Shown: positions 1 to 7,218 of the stretch, in pieces
Layout: every line of letters begins with the position of its first letter
Position numbering within the stretch: the stretch's first letter is position 1
Assembly (NCBI RefSeq): GCF_946885855.1
Contig: NZ_CAMPHH010000065.1
Span: forward strand, 1 to 13,824
Origin: an uncultured Actinotalea sp.
Lineage (GTDB): Bacteria; Actinomycetota; Actinomycetes; Actinomycetales; Cellulomonadaceae
Direction: 5' to 3'
Length of the DNA: 13,824 nucleotides
The notes under the pieces: generated by a model
Told to the model about the DNA's origin: nothing
What the model saw: only the letters and a program-made list of their open reading frames with translations
Database searches by the model: none
Translations under genes and position numbers: made by a program

Positions 1-410
1 CACCCCGTGGGTCCGAGGGCCCCACGGCCCCGTGCCGCATCCTCGGGCTGGCCAACGAGGCGCGCGCGGCGGCGGGGCTGCCCGCGCTGCGGGCGCACGA
101 CGGGCTGGCGTCGGTCGCGCGAAGCTGGTCCCAGCAGCTCGCCGCTGCCGGCTCGCCGCTCGCGCACAACCCGGACTACGCCGGGCAGTCGCCGGCGGGC
201 TGGACCGCCGTCGGGGAGAACGTCGCCTGGGTCGACGACGGCGGCACGTCGTCACCGGCGGACGTCGCGCGCCGCATGCACCAGGGGTGGATGGACTCGC
301 CCGGGCACCGGGAGAACATCCTGCGACCCGGGTACACGCACCTGGGCGTCGGCGTCGGGCACCACCCCGAGCACGGCTGGTACCTGACGCAGAACTTCGC
401 GACGTACTGA
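1..410 (+). CDS. CAP/SCP-domain secreted protein, C-terminal part (5' end outside window)
   Basis: The open frame enters from the left edge (first full codon at 3) and ends at TGA 408-410, giving about 135 residues. It reads like a complete bacterial CAP (cysteine-rich secretory protein/SCP) domain: LANEARAAAGLPAL at the start, then HNPDYAG, GENVAW, a helix ending HRENIL, RPGYTHLGVGV, and the terminal strand WYLTQNFATY. The GENVAW and HRENIL pieces carry the conserved Glu and His that line the CAP cavity. Bacterial CAP proteins of this kind are normally exported and act at or outside the cell wall, but their biochemical activity is mostly unknown. The signal peptide and anything N-terminal to the domain lie outside the window, so cell location is inferred from the family. 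It is convergent with the cupin gene, with about 52 bp between their stop codons. Confidence 0.85.
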   Translation, partial: PRGSEGPTAPCRILGLANEARAAAGLPALRAHDGLASVARSWSQQLAAAGSPLAHNPDYAGQSPAGWTAVGENVAWVDDGGTSSPADVARRMHQGWMDSPGHRENILRPGYTHLGVGVGHHPEHGWYLTQNFATY

Positions 411-462
411 GCGAAGGGGCGTCCTGGGGCGACGTCCCGGACCCCGAGCGGTGGCGGCCCGC

Positions 463-798
463 TCAGCCCTGCCGGGGCGGGAACGGCGGGGCGAGGAACG
501 CGACGAGCGTGACGTCGTCACCGCCGCGGTTCGCCGCGCGCAGCTCCTCCTCGCCGGCGAGCGAGACCACGCCGCCGGCGCGGACCTGCGCCGGCTCGTC
601 GTCGTCGCGCTCGACCGTGATCACACCCTCCACGACCAGCAGGTCCAGGTGGGAGGCGCCGTGACGGTGCGGCGGGAGCTCCTGACCGGGCGCCAGGCGG
701 ATGACGCGCAGGCTCGACGTCGGCGACTCGACGAGGGACTCGGCGACGAAGCGCTCGGCGGTGGCGGCGGGGACGTCGGACAGGTGGACGATGCGCAT
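463..798 (-). CDS. Small single-domain cupin protein
   Basis: The 111-residue protein is one cupin beta-barrel. Motif 1 is visible as LAPGQELPPHRHGASHLDLLVVEG, with two His (HRH) and a downstream Glu, the usual metal-binding set; motif 2 is degenerate (GGVVSLAGEEELRAAN). It ends in a Pro-rich tail PPFPPRQG. I chose ATG at 798 (MRIVHLSDVP) because such cupins often begin this way; an in-frame GTG at 825 would add nine residues (MPAGAQTGR), and neither has a strong ribosome binding site. It follows the carboxyethylornithine synthase-like gene by 13-39 bp on the same strand, so the two are probably cotranscribed. Small cupins of this type can be metal-dependent dioxygenases, isomerases or simple ligand binders; nothing here fixes the substrate. 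Confidence 0.8.
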   Translation of the reverse strand: MRIVHLSDVPAATAERFVAESLVESPTSSLRVIRLAPGQELPPHRHGASHLDLLVVEGVITVERDDDEPAQVRAGGVVSLAGEEELRAANRGGDDVTLVAFLAPPFPPRQG

Positions 799-837
799 GC
801 GCCCAGTCTGCGCCCCGGCCGGCACGTGCCGGCGGAC

Positions 838-2025
838 CTACGACCCGACCTCTCGCTCCGTGGCGTACCGCGGCACGCGCGGGTGCGGGTGCTCGGCGTC
901 GCGGCCCTGGAAGGACAGGATCGTGCGGTTCTGCACGTGCCCGTCCCGGATCTCGATCGCGCGACGGATCGTCTCGTCGGCCTCCCACGACCACGGCCCC
1001 TGCATGACGACTCGCAGGAACGGCAGGAGCGCCTCGCTGATCTCCCATGTGGCGGAGTTCCACAGGTAGGACGGGCTGTGGTCGACGGCGTAGTAGAGGA
1101 CGTGCTCGCCGACCATGGACGTCGGGTCGCGGAACGACGTCGGCCGCGCCCACTCGAACCCCATGCCGGTGTCGCACGAGACGTCCACGACGACGCTGCC
1201 CGGCGCGAAGTGCTCGAGGTCCGCGGTCCGCAGGTACATGTGCGGCCGCTCGGGGTCCTGCAGCGTGCAGTTGACGACGACGTCGTGCTGGGCCAGGAAC
1301 TGCGGCAGCGGTGTCCGGCCGTGGTCGCCGAGGACGTGGCTGAGGTGCGTCGCCGGGTCCTCGTCCTCCAGGTGCACCAGGCGCGCGGCGTGGATCGGTG
1401 CGTTGACCGCCGCGACCGGCCGGTGGGTGAGGACGACGACGTCGTGCACGCCCTGCCCGAGCAGGGCCGTCACGGCGCCGCGGGCGGTCGCCCCGAAGCC
1501 GATGACGACGGCGCTCAGGCGGCGCCCGTAGTCCCCGGTCGTGCCCGCGAGCTGGAGGGCGTGCAGGACGGAGGCGTACCCGGCGATCTCGTTGTTGGCG
1601 TGGAAGACGTGGAGACTGAAGCCGGCGTCCGCCGCCCAGTGGTTCATCGCCTCGAACGCGATGAGCGTGAGCCCGCGGTCGATCGCCACCTGGGTCAGCG
1701 CGTGGTCCTGGACGCAGTGCGGCCAACCCCACAGCACGCCGCCCTGCGGGAGGTCGGCGAGGTCGGCCACCTGCGGCTTGGGCAGGAGGACCACGTCGCT
1801 GCGGCCGACGACGTCGGCGCGGGGTCGCACGGCTCCGACGAGCTCGGCGAGCTGGTCGTCGGACCAGCCGAACCGGTGCCCGTACCCGGTCTCGAGCACG
1901 AGGTGCCGGCGCAGGTCCGCGTCGATGCGCTCGAGGTGGCGGGGGTGCAGCGGCACCCGCCGCTCGTCCGGCTTGCGGGAGGTCCCGACGACGCCCACGG
2001 TGAGGAGATCGGCCGAGGCGCTCAT
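838..2025 (-). CDS. ceo: N5-(carboxyethyl)ornithine synthase-like dehydrogenase (alanine dehydrogenase/PNT superfamily)
   Basis: The 395-residue product resembles the CEOS family, which reductively joins pyruvate to the side-chain amine of ornithine with NADPH and is related to alanine dehydrogenase. Visible landmarks: the N-terminal VGVVGTSRKPDERRVPLHP, LPKPQVADLADL, GGVLWGWPHCVQ near 95-106, HANNEIAGY near 142-150, the nucleotide-binding turn VVIGFGATARGA at 173-184, VVDVSCDTGMGFEWARPTSF, YYAVDHSPSYLW, and the tail QNRTILSFQ. Start: ATG 2025 gives the family-like N-terminus; a longer open frame exists upstream but its sequence is low-complexity and unlike the family. The ATG itself has no good ribosome binding site and overlaps (ATGA) the stop of a 12-residue upstream ORF that does have one, so translational coupling is likely. 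The cupin gene follows. Substrate (ornithine or lysine, pyruvate or another keto acid) cannot be read from the sequence. Confidence 0.85.
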   Translation of the reverse strand: MSASADLLTVGVVGTSRKPDERRVPLHPRHLERIDADLRRHLVLETGYGHRFGWSDDQLAELVGAVRPRADVVGRSDVVLLPKPQVADLADLPQGGVLWGWPHCVQDHALTQVAIDRGLTLIAFEAMNHWAADAGFSLHVFHANNEIAGYASVLHALQLAGTTGDYGRRLSAVVIGFGATARGAVTALLGQGVHDVVVLTHRPVAAVNAPIHAARLVHLEDEDPATHLSHVLGDHGRTPLPQFLAQHDVVVNCTLQDPERPHMYLRTADLEHFAPGSVVVDVSCDTGMGFEWARPTSFRDPTSMVGEHVLYYAVDHSPSYLWNSATWEISEALLPFLRVVMQGPWSWEADETIRRAIEIRDGHVQNRTILSFQGRDAEHPHPRVPRYATEREVGS

Positions 2026-2060
2026 CGGTCGGCGCTCGCGGTCGCTCGCGTGGTGCTCAT
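2022..2060 (-). CDS. Possible 12-residue upstream ORF/leader peptide coupled to the ceo-like gene
   Basis: ATG at 2060-2058 opens a short frame, MSTTRATASADR, that stops at TGA 2024-2022. The stop overlaps the start of the carboxyethylornithine synthase-like gene in an ATGA arrangement. It is preceded by the best ribosome binding site in the region (GGAGGAGGAG, 2063-2072, two bases before the ATG), whereas the main gene has none. This is what a coupled upstream ORF looks like. The alternative is that this is the true N-terminus of the enzyme and one base has been gained or lost near 2025, naturally or by sequencing error. Two of twelve residues are Arg, which hints at, but does not show, sensing of arginine-family amino acids. 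Confidence 0.45.
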   Translation of the reverse strand: MSTTRATASADR

Positions 2061-2062
2061 GG

Positions 2063-2072
2063 CTCCTCCTCC
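2063..2072 (-). promoter_or_regulatory. Strong ribosome binding site in front of the upstream ORF
   Basis: On the minus strand the sequence GGAGGAGGAG ends two bases before ATG 2060. It fits the 16S anti-Shine-Dalgarno end over six or more bases at a workable distance. It is the only strong site between the copper ATPase gene and the ceo-like start at 2025, so it decides where ribosomes enter this transcript. Confidence 0.7.
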
Positions 2073-2187
2073 AGGCGGCGCTGCCCGTCCTCTCGACGCT
2101 AGAGGGCGGAGGTGGCCCGGCGCGCCCGAACGGCGCACCGGATCCGCCGGGCCTTGCGGGAACAGGACCTCCGGTGCCATGGTTGAA

Positions 2188-2213
2188 GGTACCCATAGGG
2201 GGTAGGGGTACCC
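2188..2213. promoter_or_regulatory. CsoR-like copper operator upstream of copB
   Basis: The core is TACCC-ATAGG-GGGTA (2190-2204), a perfect 5-bp inverted repeat with a 5-nt spacer. This matches the pattern I recall for CsoR sites in front of copper-efflux genes in Bacillus. An overlapping palindrome GGGTACCC (2206-2213) and an outer pair GGTACCC (2188-2194)/GGGTACC (2206-2212) make the site denser than a single box. It ends 17 bp before the ATG of the copper ATPase and just upstream of its ribosome binding site, so binding would block transcription or early elongation. No CsoR gene lies in the window. Confidence 0.75.
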
Positions 2214-2230
2214 GAGCAGAGGAGCCGACG

Positions 2231-4363
2231 ATGGACAGGCATCACGACCACGAGGTGCACGAGGGTGGGGTCACCACTCAGCACGCCGGGCAGGCCCGCC
2301 ACGGCCGGCACGCCGGGCGCGACGGGCACGCCGGGCACGACGGGCACCACGACTCCGCCGCCGAGGCGCACGCCGGGCACGGGAACGCCGGCCACGGCGA
2401 CCACGCCGCCCAGTTCCGGGACCGCTTCTGGCTGAGCCTGGTCCTCGCCGTCCCGGTGGTGCTCTTCAACCACATGTTCGCCGAGCTCCTCGGCTACATG
2501 CCGCCGTCGTTCCCCGGCTCGACCTGGATCTCCCCGGTCCTCGGCACCGTCGTCTACCTCTACGGCGGGTGGCCGTTCCTCACCGGGGCGGTGACCGAGG
2601 CGCGGTCGCGCAGGCCCGGGATGATGCTCCTGGTCGCGCTCGCCATCACGGTCGCCTTCGTGGCGTCCTGGGCGACGACCCTCGGCCTGCTGGAGCAGCT
2701 GGACTTCTGGTGGGAGCTCGCGCTCCTCGTCGTGATCATGCTGCTCGGGCACTGGCTCGAGATGCGGGCCCTCGGCGCCGCGTCCGGCGCGCTCGACGCG
2801 CTGGCCGCGCTCCTGCCGGACCGCGCCGAGAAGGTCACCGACGGCGGCACGGTCGAGGTGTCGCTGGACCAGCTGCGGACCGGCGACGTCGTCCTGGTCC
2901 GCGCCGGCGGACGGGTGCCGGCGGACGGCGTCGTCGTCGACGGCAGCGCCCACCTGGACGAGTCGATGATCACGGGGGAGTCGCGGCCGGTGCGCCGGGG
3001 GAGCGGTGACCCGGTGGTCGGCGGCACGGTCGCGACGGACTCGACGATCCGGGTCGAGGTCGCCGCGGTCGGGGAGGACACCGCGCTCGCCGGGATCCAG
3101 CGGCTCGTGGCCGACGCCCAGGCGTCGAGCTCCCGGGCGCAGGCGCTCGCGGACCGCGCGGCGGCGTTCCTGTTCTGGTTCGCCCTCGGCGTCGGCGCGC
3201 TCACGTTCGCGGTCTGGAGCCTGATCGGGGACACGTTCGGCGCGGTCGAGCGGACCGTCACCGTCCTCGTCATCGCCTGCCCCCACGCGCTCGGCCTCGC
3301 GATCCCGCTCGTCATCGCGATCTCCACGGAGCGCGCCGCCCGCGCCGGCGTCCTGGTCAAGGACCGCCTCGCCCTGGAGCGGATGCGGACCGTCGACACG
3401 GTGCTCTTCGACAAGACCGGCACGCTGACGACCGGCCGCCTGACGCTCGTGGGGCACGCCGGCACCGACGGGACCGGCGACGACGAGCTCCTCGCCCTGG
3501 CCGCCGCCGTCGAGGCGGACAGCGAGCACCCGGTCGCGCGGGCCGTCGTCGCCGCGCACGTGGGCGAGCGGCCGGCGCTGAGCGACTTCCGGACGCTTCC
3601 GGGACGGGGCGTGCAGGGCGTCGTCGGCGGCCGGACGGTGCACGTCGGCGGGCCGGCGCTGCTCACCGAGCTCGGCGCCGACGTCCCCGCGGACCTCGCC
3701 GCGCACACCGACCGGTGGACGGACCAGGCGGCGAGCGTGCTGCACGTCGTCGTCGACGGCCGGGTGGTCGGGGCGCTGGCCGTCGCGGACGCGGTCCGGC
3801 CGGAGTCCCGGGCCGCGGTCGACGCGCTGCACCGGCACGGCGTGCGGGTCGCGATGGTGACGGGCGACGCCCGCCACGTCGCCGACGCCGTCGCGGCGCA
3901 GCTCGGCATCGACGAGGTGTTCGCCGAGGTGCTGCCCGACCAGAAGGACGCGAAGGTCGCCGAGCTCCAGGCCCGCGGGCGGAAGGTCGCGATGGCCGGC
4001 GACGGCGTCAACGACGCCCCCGCGCTGACCCGGGCCGACGTCGGCATCGCGATCGGCGCCGGGACGGACGTCGCGATCGAGTCCGCGGGCGTGGTGCTCG
4101 CCTCGGACGACCCACGCGGGGTCGTGTCCGTCATCGCCCTGTCGAAGGCGTCCTACCGCAAGATGTGGCAGAACCTCGTCTGGGCGACGGGCTACAACCT
4201 CCTCGCCGTGCCGCTCGCGGCCGGCGTGCTGGCGTGGGCCGGGTTCGTGCTGTCGCCGGCGGTCGGGGCGGTCCTCATGTCGGCCTCGACCGTGGTCGTC
4301 GCGCTCAACGCCCAGCTGCTGCGGCGGCTGGACCTGGACCCGGCGCGGGTCGCGGCCGGCTGA
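2231..4363 (+). CDS. copB: CopB-type copper-translocating P1B ATPase with His-rich N-terminus
   Basis: The 710-residue membrane protein pumps copper (or silver) out of the cytosol at the cost of ATP. The N-terminus is a His-rich tail (15 His in residues 1-58) in place of CxxC metal-binding domains. Core motifs: TGES at 248-251 (actuator domain), the transmembrane metal site CPH at 350-352, phosphorylation loop DKTGTLT from 394, nucleotide-domain SEHP at 431-434, and GDGVND from 590. Further membrane signatures are NLVWATGYN and MSASTVVVALNA near the end. CPH rather than CPC, together with the His-rich tail, places it in the P1B-3/CopB group, associated with Cu(II)/Cu(I)/Ag(I). The frame is open far upstream, but ATG 2231 has AGAGGAG six bases before it and gives the family N-terminus. 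Regulation is probably by the CsoR-like operator immediately upstream. It is monocistronic here and ends 4 bp from the convergent lipoprotein gene. Confidence 0.95.
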   Translation: MDRHHDHEVHEGGVTTQHAGQARHGRHAGRDGHAGHDGHHDSAAEAHAGHGNAGHGDHAAQFRDRFWLSLVLAVPVVLFNHMFAELLGYMPPSFPGSTWISPVLGTVVYLYGGWPFLTGAVTEARSRRPGMMLLVALAITVAFVASWATTLGLLEQLDFWWELALLVVIMLLGHWLEMRALGAASGALDALAALLPDRAEKVTDGGTVEVSLDQLRTGDVVLVRAGGRVPADGVVVDGSAHLDESMITGESRPVRRGSGDPVVGGTVATDSTIRVEVAAVGEDTALAGIQRLVADAQASSSRAQALADRAAAFLFWFALGVGALTFAVWSLIGDTFGAVERTVTVLVIACPHALGLAIPLVIAISTERAARAGVLVKDRLALERMRTVDTVLFDKTGTLTTGRLTLVGHAGTDGTGDDELLALAAAVEADSEHPVARAVVAAHVGERPALSDFRTLPGRGVQGVVGGRTVHVGGPALLTELGADVPADLAAHTDRWTDQAASVLHVVVDGRVVGALAVADAVRPESRAAVDALHRHGVRVAMVTGDARHVADAVAAQLGIDEVFAEVLPDQKDAKVAELQARGRKVAMAGDGVNDAPALTRADVGIAIGAGTDVAIESAGVVLASDDPRGVVSVIALSKASYRKMWQNLVWATGYNLLAVPLAAGVLAWAGFVLSPAVGAVLMSASTVVVALNAQLLRRLDLDPARVAAG

Positions 4364-4367
4364 GCTG

Positions 4368-5735
4368 CTACCCGTCGCAGACGTCGTCGCGCGCAGGGAC
4401 GAAGAGGTAGTCCATCCCCGGCGAGGAGACGACGAGCGTGTCGCCGCCGACGGGGAAGAACCGCACCTCCTGCCCGTCGTCCTCGGCCCACTCCGCCTCG
4501 CCGTCGGCCAGCCGCCACAGCATCCCGGCGAACGGGCCGACGACGACGCCCCGGCACTCCGGGCGGGGTCGCCACAGGTACCGGGCACCCGGCTCGGGCG
4601 CGCGGGCGTCACCGTCCTCGAGCAGCGGGCCCTCCTGCGGGCCGGAGTCGAGGTCGAGGTGGATCTGCGCGTCGGTGGCCGTCGCGCCGGGGGCGGACAG
4701 GTCGACGTCGACGACGGTGCGCTCCTCCGGCGCGCCGGGCGGCGGATCGGCGGCGCCGAGCTGGACGACGAACGGCCCGGCGGGCAGACGGTCCCGGTCC
4801 ACGGCGACGACGAAGGAGTGCGGGTTGGCGTCCTCGGTGCACGCGGAGGACGGGCCGGAGCCCGGCACGACGAGCTCGCCGTGCACCGTGCTCCCGGTGA
4901 CGACGACGTCGTCGAGGCGTATCGGGCAGGAGCTGCCGTACACGGCGCCGAACCAGACGACGACCTCGGCCTGCCAGTCCACCTCCGGCGCGTCGCCGTC
5001 GAGCCCGGCCTGCACCCACAGGGTCGCGAGCTGCTCGGCGGTGGTCGCGACCCCTGACCGGTACGCCTGCCCGGCGCCCTGCTCGTGGCCGAGCAGGCGC
5101 CAGCCGTCGCCGGCGGTCGGCTGCGGGCCCTCGGGCACGAACGCGGCAGGGTCCACGACGTCGACGCACAGCGGCTCGCCCGCGAACTCCTGCAGCGCCG
5201 CCTCCGCCTCGGGCGTCGCGGGCACGCCGGACAGGCCGAGCCGGCCCCGGGGCACGTCGAGGGAGAGCCCGCCGGTCGGCGCCGCGCCGGCGTCGGCGAG
5301 CAAGGGCATCACCCGGTCCATGAGGGTCTGCAGGTCGCTCAGCGAGTACGGCACCTCGACGACGACGACGCCCTCGCCCGGGAAGCGCTCGGCGACCTCC
5401 TCCTGCAGCGCGGCCACGTCGAGGTCGTCGCCGTGGAACCCGACGGTCACCCAGCCGTTGCGCTCGCGGTCGAGCCAGAGCTGCTCGAACCCGCCCTCCT
5501 CCTGGGCCCAGGCCTGGACGGCGTCGGTGAGCTCCACGGCGTTCCCGTACTGCGGCTCGTCCCGGTAGAGGGACGGGTCCGCCGAGATCCTCGGGGTGTC
5601 CGCGCAGGCCGGGAAGCCCGCGTAGCCGTCGCTCGCGCCGGGGCCACCGGGCGTCGTCGTCGGCCCGGCGCAGGCGGCGAGCAGGACGGTGCCGACGGCT
5701 GCGAGCGTCACGGGTCGCGTCCCGGTGATCGCCAT
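4368..5735 (-). CDS. Secreted lipoprotein, possibly with a PrcB_C-like domain
   Basis: The 455-residue protein starts with a lipoprotein signal (VTLAAVGTVLLAAC, lipobox L-A-A-C with Cys22), so it should be anchored on the outer face of the membrane. ATG 5735 was chosen because it begins the signal peptide and has AAGGGGGG shortly upstream; the open frame extends further upstream with Arg-rich nonsense. Residues 90-150 (GWVTVGF, then LQEEVAERFPGEGVVVVEVPYS) resemble an alpha/beta module. Residues 212-326 (AEQLATLW, VDWQAEVVVWFGAVYGSSCPIRL, HSFVVAVDRDRLP) resemble the PrcB_C domain found in secreted proteins; this is a by-eye resemblance. Seven Cys are present, including the lipidated one; the others could form disulfides. 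It follows the 113-residue gene by 26 bp, so they are likely cotranscribed. Function unknown. Confidence 0.8.
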   Translation of the reverse strand: MAITGTRPVTLAAVGTVLLAACAGPTTTPGGPGASDGYAGFPACADTPRISADPSLYRDEPQYGNAVELTDAVQAWAQEEGGFEQLWLDRERNGWVTVGFHGDDLDVAALQEEVAERFPGEGVVVVEVPYSLSDLQTLMDRVMPLLADAGAAPTGGLSLDVPRGRLGLSGVPATPEAEAALQEFAGEPLCVDVVDPAAFVPEGPQPTAGDGWRLLGHEQGAGQAYRSGVATTAEQLATLWVQAGLDGDAPEVDWQAEVVVWFGAVYGSSCPIRLDDVVVTGSTVHGELVVPGSGPSSACTEDANPHSFVVAVDRDRLPAGPFVVQLGAADPPPGAPEERTVVDVDLSAPGATATDAQIHLDLDSGPQEGPLLEDGDARAPEPGARYLWRPRPECRGVVVGPFAGMLWRLADGEAEWAEDDGQEVRFFPVGGDTLVVSSPGMDYLFVPARDDVCDG

Positions 5736-5761
5736 GGTCAGCCCCCCCTTCGACGTCCTGG

Positions 5762-6103
5762 TCAGCCCGCCGGCCAGGCGTCGGGCAGCTGCCCGTCGAC
5801 CGTAGCGGGGACGACGCCCTGGCCGGGGGTGATCGTGCGCCAGACGTCGCCGCTCTCGGCGCGGTGCACGAGGACGATCAGCGCTCCGGCGGCGTCGAGC
5901 GGGTCGCCGTCCGGATAGACGTCCTCGCCGGTGCACGTGACCGGCGTGGACGCGACCTCGACCTCGTCGCCCACGCGGACGTCGGTGCCCTTGAGGACCT
6001 CGGCAACGGTCACGACGTGGACGCGCGCGTCAACGGTCACGACGTGGACGCGCGCGTCCACCCCGAACAGGTCGGTGGTCCCCACAGCGTCCGGACGGAG
6101 CAC
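5762..6103 (-). CDS. Small uncharacterised protein with internal tandem duplication, perhaps 5'-truncated
   Basis: GTG at 6103 opens a 113-residue frame: LFGVDARVHVVTV, AEVLKGTDVRVGDEVEV, STPVTCTGEDVYPDGDPLDAAGALIVLVHR, WRTITPGQGVVPATVDGQLPDAWPAG. The pattern of beta strands around EVLKG and GDEVEV is familiar from small exported actinobacterial proteins, usually with a signal peptide or lipobox. Here no signal is encoded: the frame continues upstream through DTTRGCDAPPRGSDT without a start codon until a TGA, and the divergent L,D-transpeptidase gene begins 98 bp away. The gene may have lost its 5' end. The sequence DARVHVVTV occurs twice in a row because of a perfect 27-bp duplication. The lipoprotein gene follows. 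Start and function are uncertain. Confidence 0.6.
   Translation of the reverse strand: MLRPDAVGTTDLFGVDARVHVVTVDARVHVVTVAEVLKGTDVRVGDEVEVASTPVTCTGEDVYPDGDPLDAAGALIVLVHRAESGDVWRTITPGQGVVPATVDGQLPDAWPAG
6004..6057. repeat. Perfect 27-bp tandem duplication inside the 113-residue gene
   Basis: Bases 6004-6030 and 6031-6057 are identical over all 27 positions and adjacent. The unit is a multiple of three, so the minus-strand protein gains nine residues (DARVHVVTV twice) without a frame change. Perfect identity implies a recent event, such as replication slippage. Confidence 0.95.
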
Positions 6104-6201
6104 GGTGTCACTGCCCCGAGGCGGCGCGTCGCACCCGCGTGTCGTATCCGGTGGGGGTCACGACACACTATGACTAGGGGGCACGACGACAGGGGGTCAC
6201 C

Positions 6202-7185
6202 ATGCACGACCGCACACGGGCGGCGCGCCCGATGACGGGTCGGCCGCTCCGACGCGTCCGTCCGGTGACGACGCTCCTGGTCGGGGGGTTGCTCCTCGGC
6301 GCCTGCTCCGTCGGCACGTCGGACGCGGGCACCGCCCCATCCACGCCGGCCGCGGAGCCAGCGGTCGTCACGACCGCACCGGGCCCGACACGGCCCACGC
6401 CGACCCCGGACCCGACGCCGGAGGCCCCGGCGCCTACGAGCGGCCGGTCCCCGTCCCCTGACGCGAGCCCTGCTCCCACGCCGGAACCGTCGCCGTCCGA
6501 CACCTCGACGCCGTCGCCGACCGACACCGCGACGCCGCCGACCGACACCGCCACGCCGGACCCCGAACCCACGCCCGAGGAGCCGCACGCGTGGCGCGTG
6601 GGCGACGAGGGCCCGGAGGTCCTCGCGCTCCAGGAGCGGCTGATCGAACTCGGCTACTTCCTCCCGGCCGCCGACGGCGACTTCGGCTCGGCCACGCAGC
6701 AGGCCGTCTGGGCGCTGCAGAAGGCCGCCGGCTTGGCGCGCGACGGACTCGTCGGGCCGGCCACGCAGGGCGCGCTCGACGCCGGCACCCGTCCGCAGGC
6801 GCGCAGCTCGAGGGGCCGGGTCATCGAGGTCGACCTCGCGCGCCAGCTCGTCCTCGCGGTCGACGACGGCGTCGTGACCCGCGCCATCAACGCGTCGTCG
6901 GGCAACGGCGAGACCTACGTCGCGCTCGGCCGCACCCTCCGGGCGATCACGCCGACGGGGGACTGGACGCTGGTCCGGCAGATCGACGCCCTGCACGAGT
7001 CCGGGCTCGAGCTGGGGCCGATGTACCGGCCGAAGTACTTCCACAAGGGGTGGGCCGTGCACGGCTCCCCGTCGATCCCGCCGTGGCCTGCGTCCCACGG
7101 GTGCGTCCGGGTCTCGAACCGCGCGATGGACTGGATCTGGGACGCGTGGGGCGCGCCGCTGGGGACACCCGTCCTCGTCTACTGA
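6202..7185 (+). CDS. L,D-transpeptidase lipoprotein with peptidoglycan-binding domain
   Basis: The 327-residue protein cross-links or modifies peptidoglycan at the cell surface. Order of parts: a lipoprotein signal ending in lipobox L-G-A-C with Cys35; a Pro/Thr/Ser/Asp-rich linker from about 40 to 129 with the repeat TDTATP; a PG_binding_1 domain at about 131-196 (VLALQERLIELGYF, DGDFGSATQQAV, DGLVGPATQGAL); and a YkuD L,D-transpeptidase domain at about 205-327. The catalytic set is present: AVHGSP with His287 and SHGCVRVSN with Ser298, His299, Cys301. ATG 6202 has GGGGG six bases before it; an in-frame ATG ten codons later is possible but less well placed. A possible -10 element TATGAC lies at 6169-6174. 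The gene diverges from the minus-strand pair and converges on the methyltransferase gene. The family is the target of carbapenems. Confidence 0.92.
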   Translation: MHDRTRAARPMTGRPLRRVRPVTTLLVGGLLLGACSVGTSDAGTAPSTPAAEPAVVTTAPGPTRPTPTPDPTPEAPAPTSGRSPSPDASPAPTPEPSPSDTSTPSPTDTATPPTDTATPDPEPTPEEPHAWRVGDEGPEVLALQERLIELGYFLPAADGDFGSATQQAVWALQKAAGLARDGLVGPATQGALDAGTRPQARSSRGRVIEVDLARQLVLAVDDGVVTRAINASSGNGETYVALGRTLRAITPTGDWTLVRQIDALHESGLELGPMYRPKYFHKGWAVHGSPSIPPWPASHGCVRVSNRAMDWIWDAWGAPLGTPVLVY

Positions 7186-7218
7186 CGCACCTCCACGCGG
7201 CTGCCGTGCGCTCCCGGT

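Noticed and set aside
446..464. Weak stem GAGCGG-N7-CCGCTC between the CAP and cupin genes as a terminator
   Set aside because: Only six base pairs, overlaps the cupin stop codon and has no U-run; not distinguishable from chance at this GC content.
2099..4612. Very long open frame (837 codons) on the minus strand opposite copB
   Set aside because: Its product is Arg/Gly/Asp-rich low-complexity sequence with no domain, and copB on the other strand has every family motif. Such shadows are expected in GC-rich DNA with G/C third positions.
6153..6200. GGGGGTCAC repeated at 6153-6161 and 6192-6200 as a regulatory direct repeat
   Set aside because: The second copy is the ribosome binding site of the L,D-transpeptidase gene; a 9-bp G-rich match is likely by chance.
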